Below, one piece after another: positions 14,858-23,910 of a stretch of DNA of 64,000 bases (position 1 is the stretch's first letter; each line of letters opens with the position of its first letter). The position numbers and the translations under genes were made by a program. Origin of the DNA: CAZHFW01 sp964531675 (GTDB taxonomy: Bacteria > Planctomycetota > Phycisphaerae > Phycisphaerales > UBA1924); NCBI GenBank assembly GCA_964531675.1, contig CAZHFW010000001.1, positions 130,550 through 194,549 on the forward strand, given 5' to 3'. The notes beneath the pieces are model-generated. The model saw only the letters and a list, made by a program, of their open reading frames with translations, had not been told where the DNA came from and ran no database searches.

Positions 14858-17617
14858 CTACTTGGCCCCACCCTTGGCCCGCAGTTCCTCAACCCAGTTG
14901 AGGATCGCGTGGATCGTGCGCGGCGCGCGTTCCCACGCCGTCCTCTCGATCATCAGGAATCCACCTTCCGGGAGAACTTCGTAGCCGCTCCACCCGAGCA
15001 CCGCAAAGGGGCTCGATCCACTGACGTCGAACAGCTTCTTCGGCTCCGAGAGGCGAGGTTCGCTTCCGCTGTACTCGACGCTGACCGCCATCAGCACGTC
15101 CTGGGGGTCTCTGAAGAAGAGACGTTTGCCATCGCGAGAGAACCGGGCGCAGTATCCGCCGCTGCTGGTGACCTGCACGTTGGGTCCCATTGCGCCGAGC
15201 GGCCCGAGATAGACCTCGAAGCGTCCCGACTCGTCGGAGGAGTACACGATCCACTTGCCATCGGGCGACACACGCGCGTCCGATTCGGACGCGGCGCTGT
15301 TTCGCACGGGCGTGAACGCGTCGGTCGCGTAGTTGTAAAGCGAAATGTCAGGCTTGCTGGTGACGTCGAGAACGCTGCTGGCGACGAGCAATCCCGAGCC
15401 GTCCGGAAGTTCCTGGAGTGGGGTGTAGTAGTTGCCGCGTGTGCCGGGGAGGATCTTGGGCTCGCCGCCGCCGACGGGCCATTTCGCAAGGCTGATCATC
15501 CCGTCGGCAGCAGTCTGCCCCGCGATGATCGAGGTGCCATCAGCCGACCACACCGGCCCGAAGGACTCGGTTTTGGAGTTCACCAGCGACATGGATCGCC
15601 GTTCAAGATCGAGCACCCACATCTCGACCTTGCTGCGGAGTGTGTTGAGCACCGCCTTGCGACCATCGGGAGAGATCGTCGGAATGGTCTCGTACGCGTC
15701 CGATTTGTCCAGGATCGGCGTGGGCTTGCCCGACTCATCGACGCGCACGAGCCGCCGATCAGCGCCGTAGCGGCCGCCGGGCACATAGGCGAACGAGCCG
15801 CTCGTGGACGTCCCGATGTACGCCGAGTCCATCCACTGGTCGGCGAGAACTCCTTCGAGCGCCACGGTCGGCTCGCCGACGATGACACCCCGAGCCGGGT
15901 CGAAGCCCACGGTCATCACGGTTGTGCCGCGCATGAAGAGCAAGCGGTCGGGCGCGATGAGGCGTGGCTCGGTCATCGAGCGCAGGACGTTGCGGATCTT
16001 CCCATCGGTCAGGGAAACCGCAACAAGGTTGTACTCTTCGGTGGAAAAGCCCGTCCACGAGCCCGCCAGGACATAGTCCGCGCCGGCAACCGCGACCGGG
16101 ACATCAAAGCCCCCGATCGTCATGTCTCCATTGACCGTGGTTGCACCGGGGCCAGCCTTCGCCAGTTGAGCAGGCTTGCCGCCGTTGGCGCTGACACGCC
16201 AGAGTCCGGATGGCCCGGCGCCCCAGACGATCGAGCCGTCCTCGAGCCACGCGCAAGAACTGAGGTTGTTCACGTCGCAGATCGTCAGCGCGGGGCCGCC
16301 GTCGGCGGGCATCTTCATCAGTCGAGACTTCGAGACAAACCCCAGCCACTTGCCGTCGGGCGAGAAGAACGGACTGCGGCAGTGCTCGCTGTTGGGCAGC
16401 ACGCGGGACTCGGCGCTGGCGACATCGCGAACGCACAGATACGACTTGTTGTCGGCCTCGGCCACGAAAACGATGCGATCGCCAGCGGGGCTGATGGCGA
16501 TGCCCGTGCCGATCCCGATGAATGGCGGAAGCGCGTACCCCGTCGGTGGATCGATCGTGAAGCGAACGACCGGCTTGGCAACATCGGCGACCGCGCGATT
16601 GCCGCCCAGCCCCACGCGCCCGAACCAGAGCGGGAACGTCCCACCGACGACGCCGACCGCCGCGAGCAGCAGGGCGAGCAACGTCCGCTTGTTCGTCCGC
16701 TGCGGCCCGGCGTCTGCGCCGCCGAGCCCCAGAACTGCACCACTCGGATCGCTGATCACCTGCGTCAGCGCGAGCCGGGCATCGCCGATGTCGCGCAGCC
16801 GGTTGCTATTGTCCTTGGCGAGGCATTGCGTCAGCAACAGACGGATGGTGGGCGGCGTGACGCTCGGGAGCAGCGTGAGATCTGAATCCTTGTGCAGCGT
16901 GGCCCCGATCGCATCGGCAACCGTCTCGCCGCGGAAGGGCATGACGCCCGTGAGCATCTCGTAGAGCACGCAACCGAAGGAGAAGATGTCGGAGCGTTTG
17001 TCGACAGGCTTGCCCCGCGCCTGCTCGGGGCTCATGTAGCCCGCGGTTCCCATGATCGCGCCGGGGATGGTGGGGGAGTGGCGGATCGGGGATGTGTAGG
17101 TGGGCGAGTCGGCCTGCGCCGTGCCGCTGGTCGAAGACGGCGCGCCCTCGGCGGTGCGTGCGAGCCCGAAGTCGAGCACCTTGACCACGCCTTCGCTGGT
17201 CACCATCACGTTGCCAGGCTTCAGGTCCCGGTGGATGATGCCCTTCTCGTGGGCCGCTTCGAGAGCCTCCGCGATCTGCCTGGCCAGGTGCAACGCTTCG
17301 TCCAGAGGCAGCGGCCCGCGTTCGAGGCACGTCGCCAGCGTCTCGCCTTCGATGTACTCCAGGACCAGGTATTGCTGCCCCTCGGCCTCTTCGAGCCCAT
17401 GAATTCCGCCAACGTGCGGGTGATTCAGGGAGGCCAGCACCTTCGCCTCGCGCTGGAATCTGGCCAGCCGGTCCGGATCCGCCGCGAGATCGGCGGGCAG
17501 AGCCTTGATCGCCACGTGCCGATCGAGCTTCGTGTCGGTGGCGAGGTACACCACGCCCATGCCGCCCCGGCCGAGTTCGCGCTCAATCCGGAATGTGCCG
17601 ATGGCAGCGGGATGCAT
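14858..17617 (-). CDS. Ser/Thr protein kinase fused to a TolB-like WD40 propeller
   Basis: 919 residues in a PknB-like layout. Kinase domain 8-280: G-loop GRGGMGVVY, VAIK (Lys38), HRDLKPGN (129-136), DFG (149-151) and MSPEQARGKPVD. A single transmembrane segment follows near 312-332 (LLALLLAAVGVVGGTFPLWF). The outer part, about 345-919, is made of PD40/TolB-like propeller blades (ISPDGRKAVL, VSPDGKWIVYSSDESG, FSRDGKRLFF). Such receptors are common in acidobacteria and planctomycetes and are thought to sense an external signal with the propeller. No partner sigma factor is adjacent. There is no ribosome site; TACACT lies 10 bases upstream of ATG 17617. Confidence 0.95.
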   Translation of the reverse strand: MHPAAIGTFRIERELGRGGMGVVYLATDTKLDRHVAIKALPADLAADPDRLARFQREAKVLASLNHPHVGGIHGLEEAEGQQYLVLEYIEGETLATCLERGPLPLDEALHLARQIAEALEAAHEKGIIHRDLKPGNVMVTSEGVVKVLDFGLARTAEGAPSSTSGTAQADSPTYTSPIRHSPTIPGAIMGTAGYMSPEQARGKPVDKRSDIFSFGCVLYEMLTGVMPFRGETVADAIGATLHKDSDLTLLPSVTPPTIRLLLTQCLAKDNSNRLRDIGDARLALTQVISDPSGAVLGLGGADAGPQRTNKRTLLALLLAAVGVVGGTFPLWFGRVGLGGNRAVADVAKPVVRFTIDPPTGYALPPFIGIGTGIAISPAGDRIVFVAEADNKSYLCVRDVASAESRVLPNSEHCRSPFFSPDGKWLGFVSKSRLMKMPADGGPALTICDVNNLSSCAWLEDGSIVWGAGPSGLWRVSANGGKPAQLAKAGPGATTVNGDMTIGGFDVPVAVAGADYVLAGSWTGFSTEEYNLVAVSLTDGKIRNVLRSMTEPRLIAPDRLLFMRGTTVMTVGFDPARGVIVGEPTVALEGVLADQWMDSAYIGTSTSGSFAYVPGGRYGADRRLVRVDESGKPTPILDKSDAYETIPTISPDGRKAVLNTLRSKVEMWVLDLERRSMSLVNSKTESFGPVWSADGTSIIAGQTAADGMISLAKWPVGGGEPKILPGTRGNYYTPLQELPDGSGLLVASSVLDVTSKPDISLYNYATDAFTPVRNSAASESDARVSPDGKWIVYSSDESGRFEVYLGPLGAMGPNVQVTSSGGYCARFSRDGKRLFFRDPQDVLMAVSVEYSGSEPRLSEPKKLFDVSGSSPFAVLGWSGYEVLPEGGFLMIERTAWERAPRTIHAILNWVEELRAKGGAK

Positions 17618-17627
17618 GGCGGGGTGG

Positions 17628-17633
17628 AGTGTA
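17628..17633 (-). promoter_or_regulatory. -10 box (TACACT), short-leader or leaderless start of kinase gene
   Basis: On the minus strand TACACT lies 10 bases before ATG 17617 with no ribosome site. The hexamer is the same as the one 7 bases before the LOG gene. Confidence 0.4.
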
Positions 17634-17733
17634 CCGGCTCACGCGGACCGTGCCGATGCGGAAACCACCAGAAACGAGGTCGAGAACGCCTCCGCACAAC
17701 TGGCCGGGAGTCCGCCGGGTCGGTCGCCGCGTC

Positions 17734-18129
17734 TTAAGGAACACCGGCTTTGATCTCCACGCTCACCACATGGATTGGCGTTGTGCCGACGTTTTCAAGC
17801 GTGTGTGGCCCCATCGGCGCCGCCCACGCGGCCTGCCCGACCTCGGCCTTGGTGCTCTGTTGCCTTGAGTCCGCCAGAACCGTGCCTTCATGGTCCCGCC
17901 TGACGAACTCGCCGACTTGCAGGAAGTAGTACACCGCGGGCCATCGATGGGTGTGGAGTTTGACCGTCTGGCCGGGCTCGATCCGGGTATCGAGCACCCG
18001 CACGCTGGCGTTCTCCAGGAGAAGCCGGTGGTGCTCCGGAGCAGCACGCACCGCGTCGAGCGCCTCGGGCCATGAAGATCCGTCGAGGCCGCGTCCTGCA
18101 TGGGCTTCCGATCCGTGGTCATTCGACAT
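17734..18129 (-). CDS. Cupin domain protein
   Basis: 131 residues, small cytoplasmic single-domain cupin. RIEPGQTVKLHTHRWPAVYY is cupin motif 1 (metal-binding His-x-His), and the second motif is seen in APMGPHTLENVGTTPIHVV. No catalytic residues beyond this are recognisable, so the function is open; cupins of this size bind small molecules or act as isomerases and dioxygenases. ATG 18129 is chosen because GAGAG lies at proper spacing. A TTG at 18222 would overlap the upstream stop (TTGA) and add a 31-residue disordered leader; that option is less likely but not excluded. Confidence 0.78.
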   Translation of the reverse strand: MSNDHGSEAHAGRGLDGSSWPEALDAVRAAPEHHRLLLENASVRVLDTRIEPGQTVKLHTHRWPAVYYFLQVGEFVRRDHEGTVLADSRQQSTKAEVGQAAWAAPMGPHTLENVGTTPIHVVSVEIKAGVP

Positions 18130-18218
18130 GCGTGTCTCTCGCTCTTCGCTTTTTGCTGGTCGCTCTATCGCTCTATCGCTGCTCGCTTCTCCGCCTTCCC
18201 CATCCGCTCTCGACGCGG

Positions 18219-18587
18219 TCAACTCAGGATCCGGATCGAGGTCTCGTCGATCTCAAACCGCCCGCGCCCGCTGCTGACCTGATCGTGCGCCACGCTCTTG
18301 CCGATGAACTCCAGGATTGCTGGTCGCAGCGAGACCGGAAAGCCCGTCGCCTTCTCCCAGTCCTTCGCCGCAGGCACATCCAGCACCGCCAGGGTGTCGC
18401 CGCCACCGAACTCGAAGTACATGTCGAAGCTCCGGAGTCCCATGGAGAAGACCACCTTCCCCGAACGGCCCTCGGTGAGATAACCGATCCGGGCACCCTT
18501 AAGTTCGGCTGGGGGTGCAACCCCGCTCGGGCGCGCTGCCGGAAAAGCTGCCCGGATGATCGAAGTCGCCACACTGAGCCACGACAT
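18219..18587 (-). CDS. Hypothetical protein
   Basis: 122 residues from ATG 18587, preceded by GGGGAGAG. No membrane segment; mixed alpha/beta. Readable segments are ARIGYLTEGRSGKVVFSMG, FDMYFEFGGGDTLAVLDVP and GRGRFEIDETSIRIL at the C-terminus. I recognise no family. It is directly upstream of the cupin gene on the same strand and diverges from the metallophosphatase operon. The frame runs to 18659, but earlier starts lack a ribosome site. Confidence 0.55.
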   Translation of the reverse strand: MSWLSVATSIIRAAFPAARPSGVAPPAELKGARIGYLTEGRSGKVVFSMGLRSFDMYFEFGGGDTLAVLDVPAAKDWEKATGFPVSLRPAILEFIGKSVAHDQVSSGRGRFEIDETSIRILS

Positions 18588-18794
18588 CGCGACGCTCTCC
18601 CCAGAACCGCCCCGCATGCGGGCGAGCTCCCAGCATACCGGCGCGCAAGAACCTCCCACTGGCGCGACGGCGGCGCTCCGTCGTCATCGGCCCCGGGGGA
18701 AGCTCCAGCCCGCCGCGTGATCACTCTTCTCGAGTCGATGCAATTGAGTCAGACGCAACGCGTTCTGCCGCTGTTCCACGCGTGGAGGGTCACG

Positions 18795-20345
18795 ATGCTT
18801 CGTTGGTTCGTTCTCGTGTGCGTGTTGGCATTGACGGCCAGCGCCCAGTCCAGGCAGCCCGCGGGACGTGAGGGCCCGATGGCCTCGCTCTCGCAGCTCG
18901 TCGGACGTCCCACGGAGAAGTCCGTGACGCTGAGTGTGCTCGCGGCATCGGCGCAGGACGCCTTCGTCGAGTACGGCCCCGGCGCAGGGCCCCTCTCACG
19001 CAAGACGCCCACGCAGTCCCTCAAGCCCGGCGTGCCCTTCGAGTTCGAGATCGAAGGCCTCGCGCCCGACACGTCCTACACATACCGGCTCCGCACCCGA
19101 GGCAAGGGCGCGACCGACTTCGCCGCCGGGCCTGAGTCCTCGTTCCGCTCCCGCCGCAAGTCTGGCGAGGGCTTTGTCTTCTGCGTGCAAGGCGACTCGC
19201 ACCCCGAACGCGCGGGCAAGATGTACGACGCGGACCTCTACGTCCGCACCCTTCAGAATGTCGCCTCCGACAAGCCAGACTTCTACTTCCTGATGGGCGA
19301 CGATTTCAGTATTGAGCGGCTCATCGAGCGCGGCACCAAGCGTCAGGACGCGGTCGACGCGGTGTACGAATCGCAACGCGGATTCCTGGGCATCGTCGGG
19401 CGTTCGACGCCCCTGATGCTCGTCAACGGCAATCACGAGCAGGCCGCCAAGTATCTTCTGGATGGCACCGCCGACAACTTCGCGGTGCTCGCAGGCCGTG
19501 CCCGCACCACCTTCTTCCCCTTGCCCGCTCCCTCCAAGAGTGGCCCGCCCGGGATGTACTCAGGCAATCCGGAGATCGTGCCGCACATCGGCCAGCTCCG
19601 CGACTACTACGCGTGGGAGTGGGGGGATGCGCTCTTCGTGGTCATCGATCCGTACTGGCATTCAGACGTCGCGGTCGACAACGAGGCGGGCGTGAAGGCC
19701 CCCGCCAAAGACGGCAATCCGCCCGCTGGACGTGAAGGCAAAGGTGGAGGCAAAGGGGGAGGCCGAGGCCAGCGCGATCTCTGGCAGATCACCCTCGGCG
19801 ATGAACAGTACCGCTGGCTCCGCACGACGCTCACCGAGAGCAAGGCCAAGTTCAAGTTCGTCTTCTCGCATCACGTGCTGGGCACAGGGCGTGGAGGCGT
19901 CGAACAGGCGGGCTTCTACGAGTGGGGAGGCGAAGATCGGCGCGGCATCGACCGCTTCAAGTCGATGAGGCCAACGTGGCAACAGCCCATTCATGACCTG
20001 ATGCGCGATGCCGGCGTCACGATCTTCTTCCAGGGACACGACCACCTGTACGCTCGCCAGGAGCTCGAAGGCGTTGTCTACCAGACCTGCCCGAATCCCG
20101 CCGATCCGACATTCACCGCGTTCAACCGCGAGGCGTACAAGTCGGGCCAGATCTTCCCCAACTCGGGTCACCTGCGCGTCACGTTGTCTGACGGTTCCCA
20201 TCCCGAATGCAAGGTCGAGTACATCCGCTCGCTGCGTCCGAGCGACGAAAAGGATGGCCTGACCAACGCCTCGATCGTTCACAGCTACACCATTCCGCCC
20301 CGTTCACCCGCGAAGAGCACCACGCGGCCGGAGGGCTCCCGATGA
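18795..20345 (+). CDS. Secreted FN3-like/calcineurin-type metallophosphatase
   Basis: 516 residues. Signal peptide LRWFVLVCVLALTASAQS; an N-terminal fibronectin-III-like domain (about 35-120, ending SYTYRLRTRG) as in purple acid phosphatases; then the metallophosphatase core with all five motifs: GDSHPE (Asp134), FLMGDDF, VNGNHEQ, FVFSHHVLG and FQGHDHLYAR. A Gly/Lys-rich linker (GKGGGKGGGRGQR) interrupts the core. The class hydrolyses phosphate mono- or diesters with two metals. GGAGGG lies at ideal spacing before ATG 18795. The stop overlaps the ATG of the next gene (ATGA), so the pair is translationally coupled. Confidence 0.9.
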   Translation: MLRWFVLVCVLALTASAQSRQPAGREGPMASLSQLVGRPTEKSVTLSVLAASAQDAFVEYGPGAGPLSRKTPTQSLKPGVPFEFEIEGLAPDTSYTYRLRTRGKGATDFAAGPESSFRSRRKSGEGFVFCVQGDSHPERAGKMYDADLYVRTLQNVASDKPDFYFLMGDDFSIERLIERGTKRQDAVDAVYESQRGFLGIVGRSTPLMLVNGNHEQAAKYLLDGTADNFAVLAGRARTTFFPLPAPSKSGPPGMYSGNPEIVPHIGQLRDYYAWEWGDALFVVIDPYWHSDVAVDNEAGVKAPAKDGNPPAGREGKGGGKGGGRGQRDLWQITLGDEQYRWLRTTLTESKAKFKFVFSHHVLGTGRGGVEQAGFYEWGGEDRRGIDRFKSMRPTWQQPIHDLMRDAGVTIFFQGHDHLYARQELEGVVYQTCPNPADPTFTAFNREAYKSGQIFPNSGHLRVTLSDGSHPECKVEYIRSLRPSDEKDGLTNASIVHSYTIPPRSPAKSTTRPEGSR

Positions 20346-23300
20346 AACGCCGATTCCTCTGTCTCTCGATCGTCCTCGCCTCCGCCCTCGCAGCCCATGC
20401 GCATCCTCCCGACGCATCGGGCCATCACGACGCCTATCCCCACGCCGCCGGGGTTTCACGCAACTGGACTAACGTCCGGACCGGCGAAGTCGTCAAGGGG
20501 ACCTTCCTCGCCTCGTACCCGATCGCGGGCGCAACGCGCGTGAGTATCGAGCGCGACAACGGCGACGTGGTTCTCGTCGCGATGGCCGATCTCGACGCCT
20601 CGGGCCAGGCCGAGGCGCAGAAGTACATTGCGGAGGTCGAGGCGATCAACCACGAAGCCATCGCGGCTCCCGCGGGAGGCGTCGCGGACCGCCCGTTCCA
20701 GGCCACACCCTTCGACAAGTTCGCGCCGTTCGTCTCCACGCGCTGGGATGATCGCTGGCTCTACGTGGAAAGCGATGGCCTCCCGCATGTCCCCGGCGCA
20801 CGCGACGCCGTCACGTTGTCTCACCCGCTCATGGTCGGCATCACCGCGTGGCAGCAGCAGGTGCCCCTGGCCCAGAACTACCGGGGGAACAACGCCTGGC
20901 GACTTCCCCTCAAGCCCGAGCTTGCCGAGCGTCCGGTCTCCGCCAAGGAGCAGCTTTTCCGCGGCGCAATCGCGCTGGCCGCCAATGGCGTGCCCATCTT
21001 CAATCCCATCAAGAACGACGGCCGCACCGATACCTTGATCGCGGGCGAGCTCGATGAGTTCGGTGGGCATTGCGGCCGCGCCGACGATTACCACTACCAC
21101 ATCGCGCCGACCCACCTCCAGAGGTACCTGGGCAAGACCCTTCCCATCGCCTACGCGCTGGATGGCTTTCCGATCTATGGGCTCTTCGATCCCGCCGCCC
21201 GCTCCGGCGCCGATCAAGCCTGTCCGCTCGGAAGCACCGATCCGCTCGATGAACTCAATGGCCACTTCGGCGCACCTCAACAAGGCGCCGCCGCGGGCTC
21301 CCGCGGGCTTTACCACTACCACGCCAGCGCTGGCTATCCCTATCTCAACGGCGGCCTGCGCGGAAAGGTCACGGTCAAAGAGGACCAGATCGATCCCCAG
21401 CCCAGCGCTACGCCCGTCCGCGACTGGCTCCAGCCCCTCCGCGGCGCCAAGATCACCGGGTTCAAACATGTCGGCGGGCCCGATGAACGCGCCTGGTCGC
21501 TTGAATACACCGTTGCTGGCAAAAAGGGATTCGTGAACTACCGCGTCCAGGGCGAGGGCGCGGAGGCCAAGTACCAGTTCGAATTCATCGGCACCGATGG
21601 CGTCCACCAGACTTCCGAATACACCGCCCGCGCCGGCGGCCGTCGAGGCCCGCCCGACGCGAACGGCGAACAGCGTCCGCCACGCAATGGCGACCAGAAG
21701 CCTCCCCGTGATGGACGTCGTCCCAAGCAGGATGCGCCCCGCCCCGCGACGCCGGTCGCTTCGAGTGGCTTCTCGCTCTCGAGCCCGGACGTCACCGATG
21801 GGCGCCTTGCCAAGGACTGCACCTGCGATGGCGCCAGTCGTCAGCCGGTCCTGACGTGGAACGATCCGCCCGCGGGCACCAAGGCGATCGCGATCGCCAT
21901 GCACCACATCGCGCCCGATGGCGATACCCACGTCTATCTCGGAGTCGCCGATCTGCCCGCCGCTGCGCGCAAGCTCGAGGGGCAGGGCGAGGGTGGAGTG
22001 TGGGGTGTCAATACCGTCAACCGGAAGCCGGTCTACACACCTCCGTGCTCGCAAGGTCCGGGCGACAAGACGTACACCATCTCCGTCTATGCCCTCTCAG
22101 CCCCCGCGAGTCTGGCCGCGGGGTTCACGCGTGACCAGCTCCTCGACGCGATCAAGGACAAGACCCTCGCGACCGCTTCGATCGACGTCGTGTACGCCCG
22201 CGCGTCGAAAGACGCTCCGCCGGATCAGCCAGGCAAGGGTGGAGGCAAGCGTGGACCGCGCGCGGATCGCGATCAGCCGCCCCCGGACGCACAACCGGGC
22301 TTGCTCGCGCGCATGACGTCTTTCAAGACCGACGTCCCCGCCCACGATTCCGACGTGCTGCTCGTCCGCCCGACGGATCACTCCATCACCGTCTCCGTCA
22401 TGGCTGCCGCGCCCTCCCGAGCTCAGGTGGAGTACTGGCCTTCGAACACGGCGGACCGCAAGAAGACCGCGCCGCTGGCGGTCACGCCCCGCGTCGCGAC
22501 CAACATCGAAATCAACGGCCTCTCAACCGGCGCTGCGTATCAGTACCGCGTGGGGCTCACGGGCAACTCCGGAGCAGCCCAGTGGAGCGAGCCTCAGGAG
22601 TTCCGAACCCGCCCCAAGCCCGGACACGCGTTCACGTTCGTCGTGCAGGCCGACTCGCATCTGGATCAGGGCGTCGATCCCCGGGTCTACGAACAGACGC
22701 TGGCGAATATGCGCGCCGATCGCCCCGAACTCTTCATCGATCTGGGCGACACGTTCATGACCGACAAGCGGGGCCCCGACTTCAAGTCCGCACAGGCCCA
22801 GTATGACGCCCAGCGCTGGTACTTCAGCAGGCTCTGCACCAGCACGCCCTTGTTCATGGTGCTGGGAAATCACGATGGCGAGAAAGGCTCCTCCGGCCGG
22901 GGCCCCGACGACATCGGCCCCTGGTCCTTTCTCCAGCGCACCAGCCGCTTCCCCGCCCCAGTCATCGATGGCTCGGTGTACACCGGCGCGACCGGCATCG
23001 CCGATGGGCTGGGCTCCCATCACTACGCGTTCGAATGGGGAGATGCCCTGTTCATCGTGCTCGATCCGTTCTGGCCCACGCTCGACCGCATTCGCGGCGC
23101 TGGAAACAAGGGTGGGGGAGGTCAGCCCCGCGCCGACTCGGATCCTCTCAAGCCCATCGACGCAAGTTGGGTGATGACGCTCGGACGCGATCAGTACGAC
23201 TGGCTCGCGCGCACGCTCTCTTCCTCGCACGCCGCCCACCGCTTCGTCTTCATCCACCACCTCGTCGGTGGTTTCGGAGGCCCCGAAGCCCGCGGAGGAG

Positions 23301-23761
23301 GCGATTCATCGTCCTACTTCGAATGGGGCGGACTCAACGCCGACGGCACCTCTGGCTTCGCATCCCAGCGCCCGGGCTGGCCGCTCCCGATCCATGACCT
23401 GCTCGTCAAGCACCACGTCTCCGCGGTCCTTCATGGTCACGATCACCTCTACGTCCGCACCGAACGCGATGGCCTCGTGTATCAGTGCGTGCCCCAGCCC
23501 GGAAACCCAGTGGGCAACACGCGCAGCGCCGAGCAGTATGGCTATCGCTCAGGCGTGACCTACGGCAGCCCTGGCTACCTTCGCGTCCAGGTGACTCCCG
23601 CAGAAGCCCAGGTCCAGTTCGTCCGCACCGCGGTCGAAGGAGTCGATGCCGACGACCGCCGGAGCCAGAAGAGACAGCCCGAGACCAACGGGCAGATCAT
23701 CCACCAGTACACCCTCGTACCTCGCAGCGCAACTCCCGCCACTCCCGCCCGCAAGCCATAG
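20342..23761 (+). CDS. Multidomain secreted protein: SHD1-like, YHYH, PEBP-like, FN3-like and metallophosphatase
   Basis: 1139 residues with signal peptide MKRRFLCLSIVLASALAAHA. Modules in order: an SHD1-like segment (about 38-98, NWTNVRTGEVVKGTFLA and VVLVAMADLDASGQAEAQKY); a YHYH domain (about 100-385) with DDYHYHIAPTHLQ near 250 and GLYHYHAS; a Pro/Arg-rich linker; a PEBP/YbhB-like domain (about 475-620, PVLTWNDPPAGTKAIAIAMH, YTPPCSQGPGDKTYTISVYA); an FN3-like domain; and a calcineurin-type phosphatase (about 760-1100) with ADSHLDQG (Asp771), DLGDTF, LGNHDGE, FIHHLVGG and HGHDHLYVR. The phosphatase part is homologous to the gene just upstream, with which it shares an ATGA overlap. Each domain is known alone; I have not seen this combination. 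The substrate is unknown. Confidence 0.88.
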   Translation: MKRRFLCLSIVLASALAAHAHPPDASGHHDAYPHAAGVSRNWTNVRTGEVVKGTFLASYPIAGATRVSIERDNGDVVLVAMADLDASGQAEAQKYIAEVEAINHEAIAAPAGGVADRPFQATPFDKFAPFVSTRWDDRWLYVESDGLPHVPGARDAVTLSHPLMVGITAWQQQVPLAQNYRGNNAWRLPLKPELAERPVSAKEQLFRGAIALAANGVPIFNPIKNDGRTDTLIAGELDEFGGHCGRADDYHYHIAPTHLQRYLGKTLPIAYALDGFPIYGLFDPAARSGADQACPLGSTDPLDELNGHFGAPQQGAAAGSRGLYHYHASAGYPYLNGGLRGKVTVKEDQIDPQPSATPVRDWLQPLRGAKITGFKHVGGPDERAWSLEYTVAGKKGFVNYRVQGEGAEAKYQFEFIGTDGVHQTSEYTARAGGRRGPPDANGEQRPPRNGDQKPPRDGRRPKQDAPRPATPVASSGFSLSSPDVTDGRLAKDCTCDGASRQPVLTWNDPPAGTKAIAIAMHHIAPDGDTHVYLGVADLPAAARKLEGQGEGGVWGVNTVNRKPVYTPPCSQGPGDKTYTISVYALSAPASLAAGFTRDQLLDAIKDKTLATASIDVVYARASKDAPPDQPGKGGGKRGPRADRDQPPPDAQPGLLARMTSFKTDVPAHDSDVLLVRPTDHSITVSVMAAAPSRAQVEYWPSNTADRKKTAPLAVTPRVATNIEINGLSTGAAYQYRVGLTGNSGAAQWSEPQEFRTRPKPGHAFTFVVQADSHLDQGVDPRVYEQTLANMRADRPELFIDLGDTFMTDKRGPDFKSAQAQYDAQRWYFSRLCTSTPLFMVLGNHDGEKGSSGRGPDDIGPWSFLQRTSRFPAPVIDGSVYTGATGIADGLGSHHYAFEWGDALFIVLDPFWPTLDRIRGAGNKGGGGQPRADSDPLKPIDASWVMTLGRDQYDWLARTLSSSHAAHRFVFIHHLVGGFGGPEARGGGDSSSYFEWGGLNADGTSGFASQRPGWPLPIHDLLVKHHVSAVLHGHDHLYVRTERDGLVYQCVPQPGNPVGNTRSAEQYGYRSGVTYGSPGYLRVQVTPAEAQVQFVRTAVEGVDADDRRSQKRQPETNGQIIHQYTLVPRSATPATPARKP

Positions 23762-23910
23762 ATCGACCGGAAGTGCGCGGGTTGCTCTCCAGACTCGCCC
23801 CTCCCGCGATCAATGCACAGCGTTCGTAGGCCCACGCCTCTCCAAGACTTGACGTTCCACACGAAACCGGTTCAGATGCACGCCTCGATGCGAAAGTGCT
23901 CGGAGGTGTC

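Noticed and set aside
18130..18222. Upstream extension of the cupin gene to a TTG overlapping the previous stop
   Set aside because: The added 31 residues are disordered and the DNA is a simple TCGCTCTA repeat; ATG 18129 has a ribosome site.
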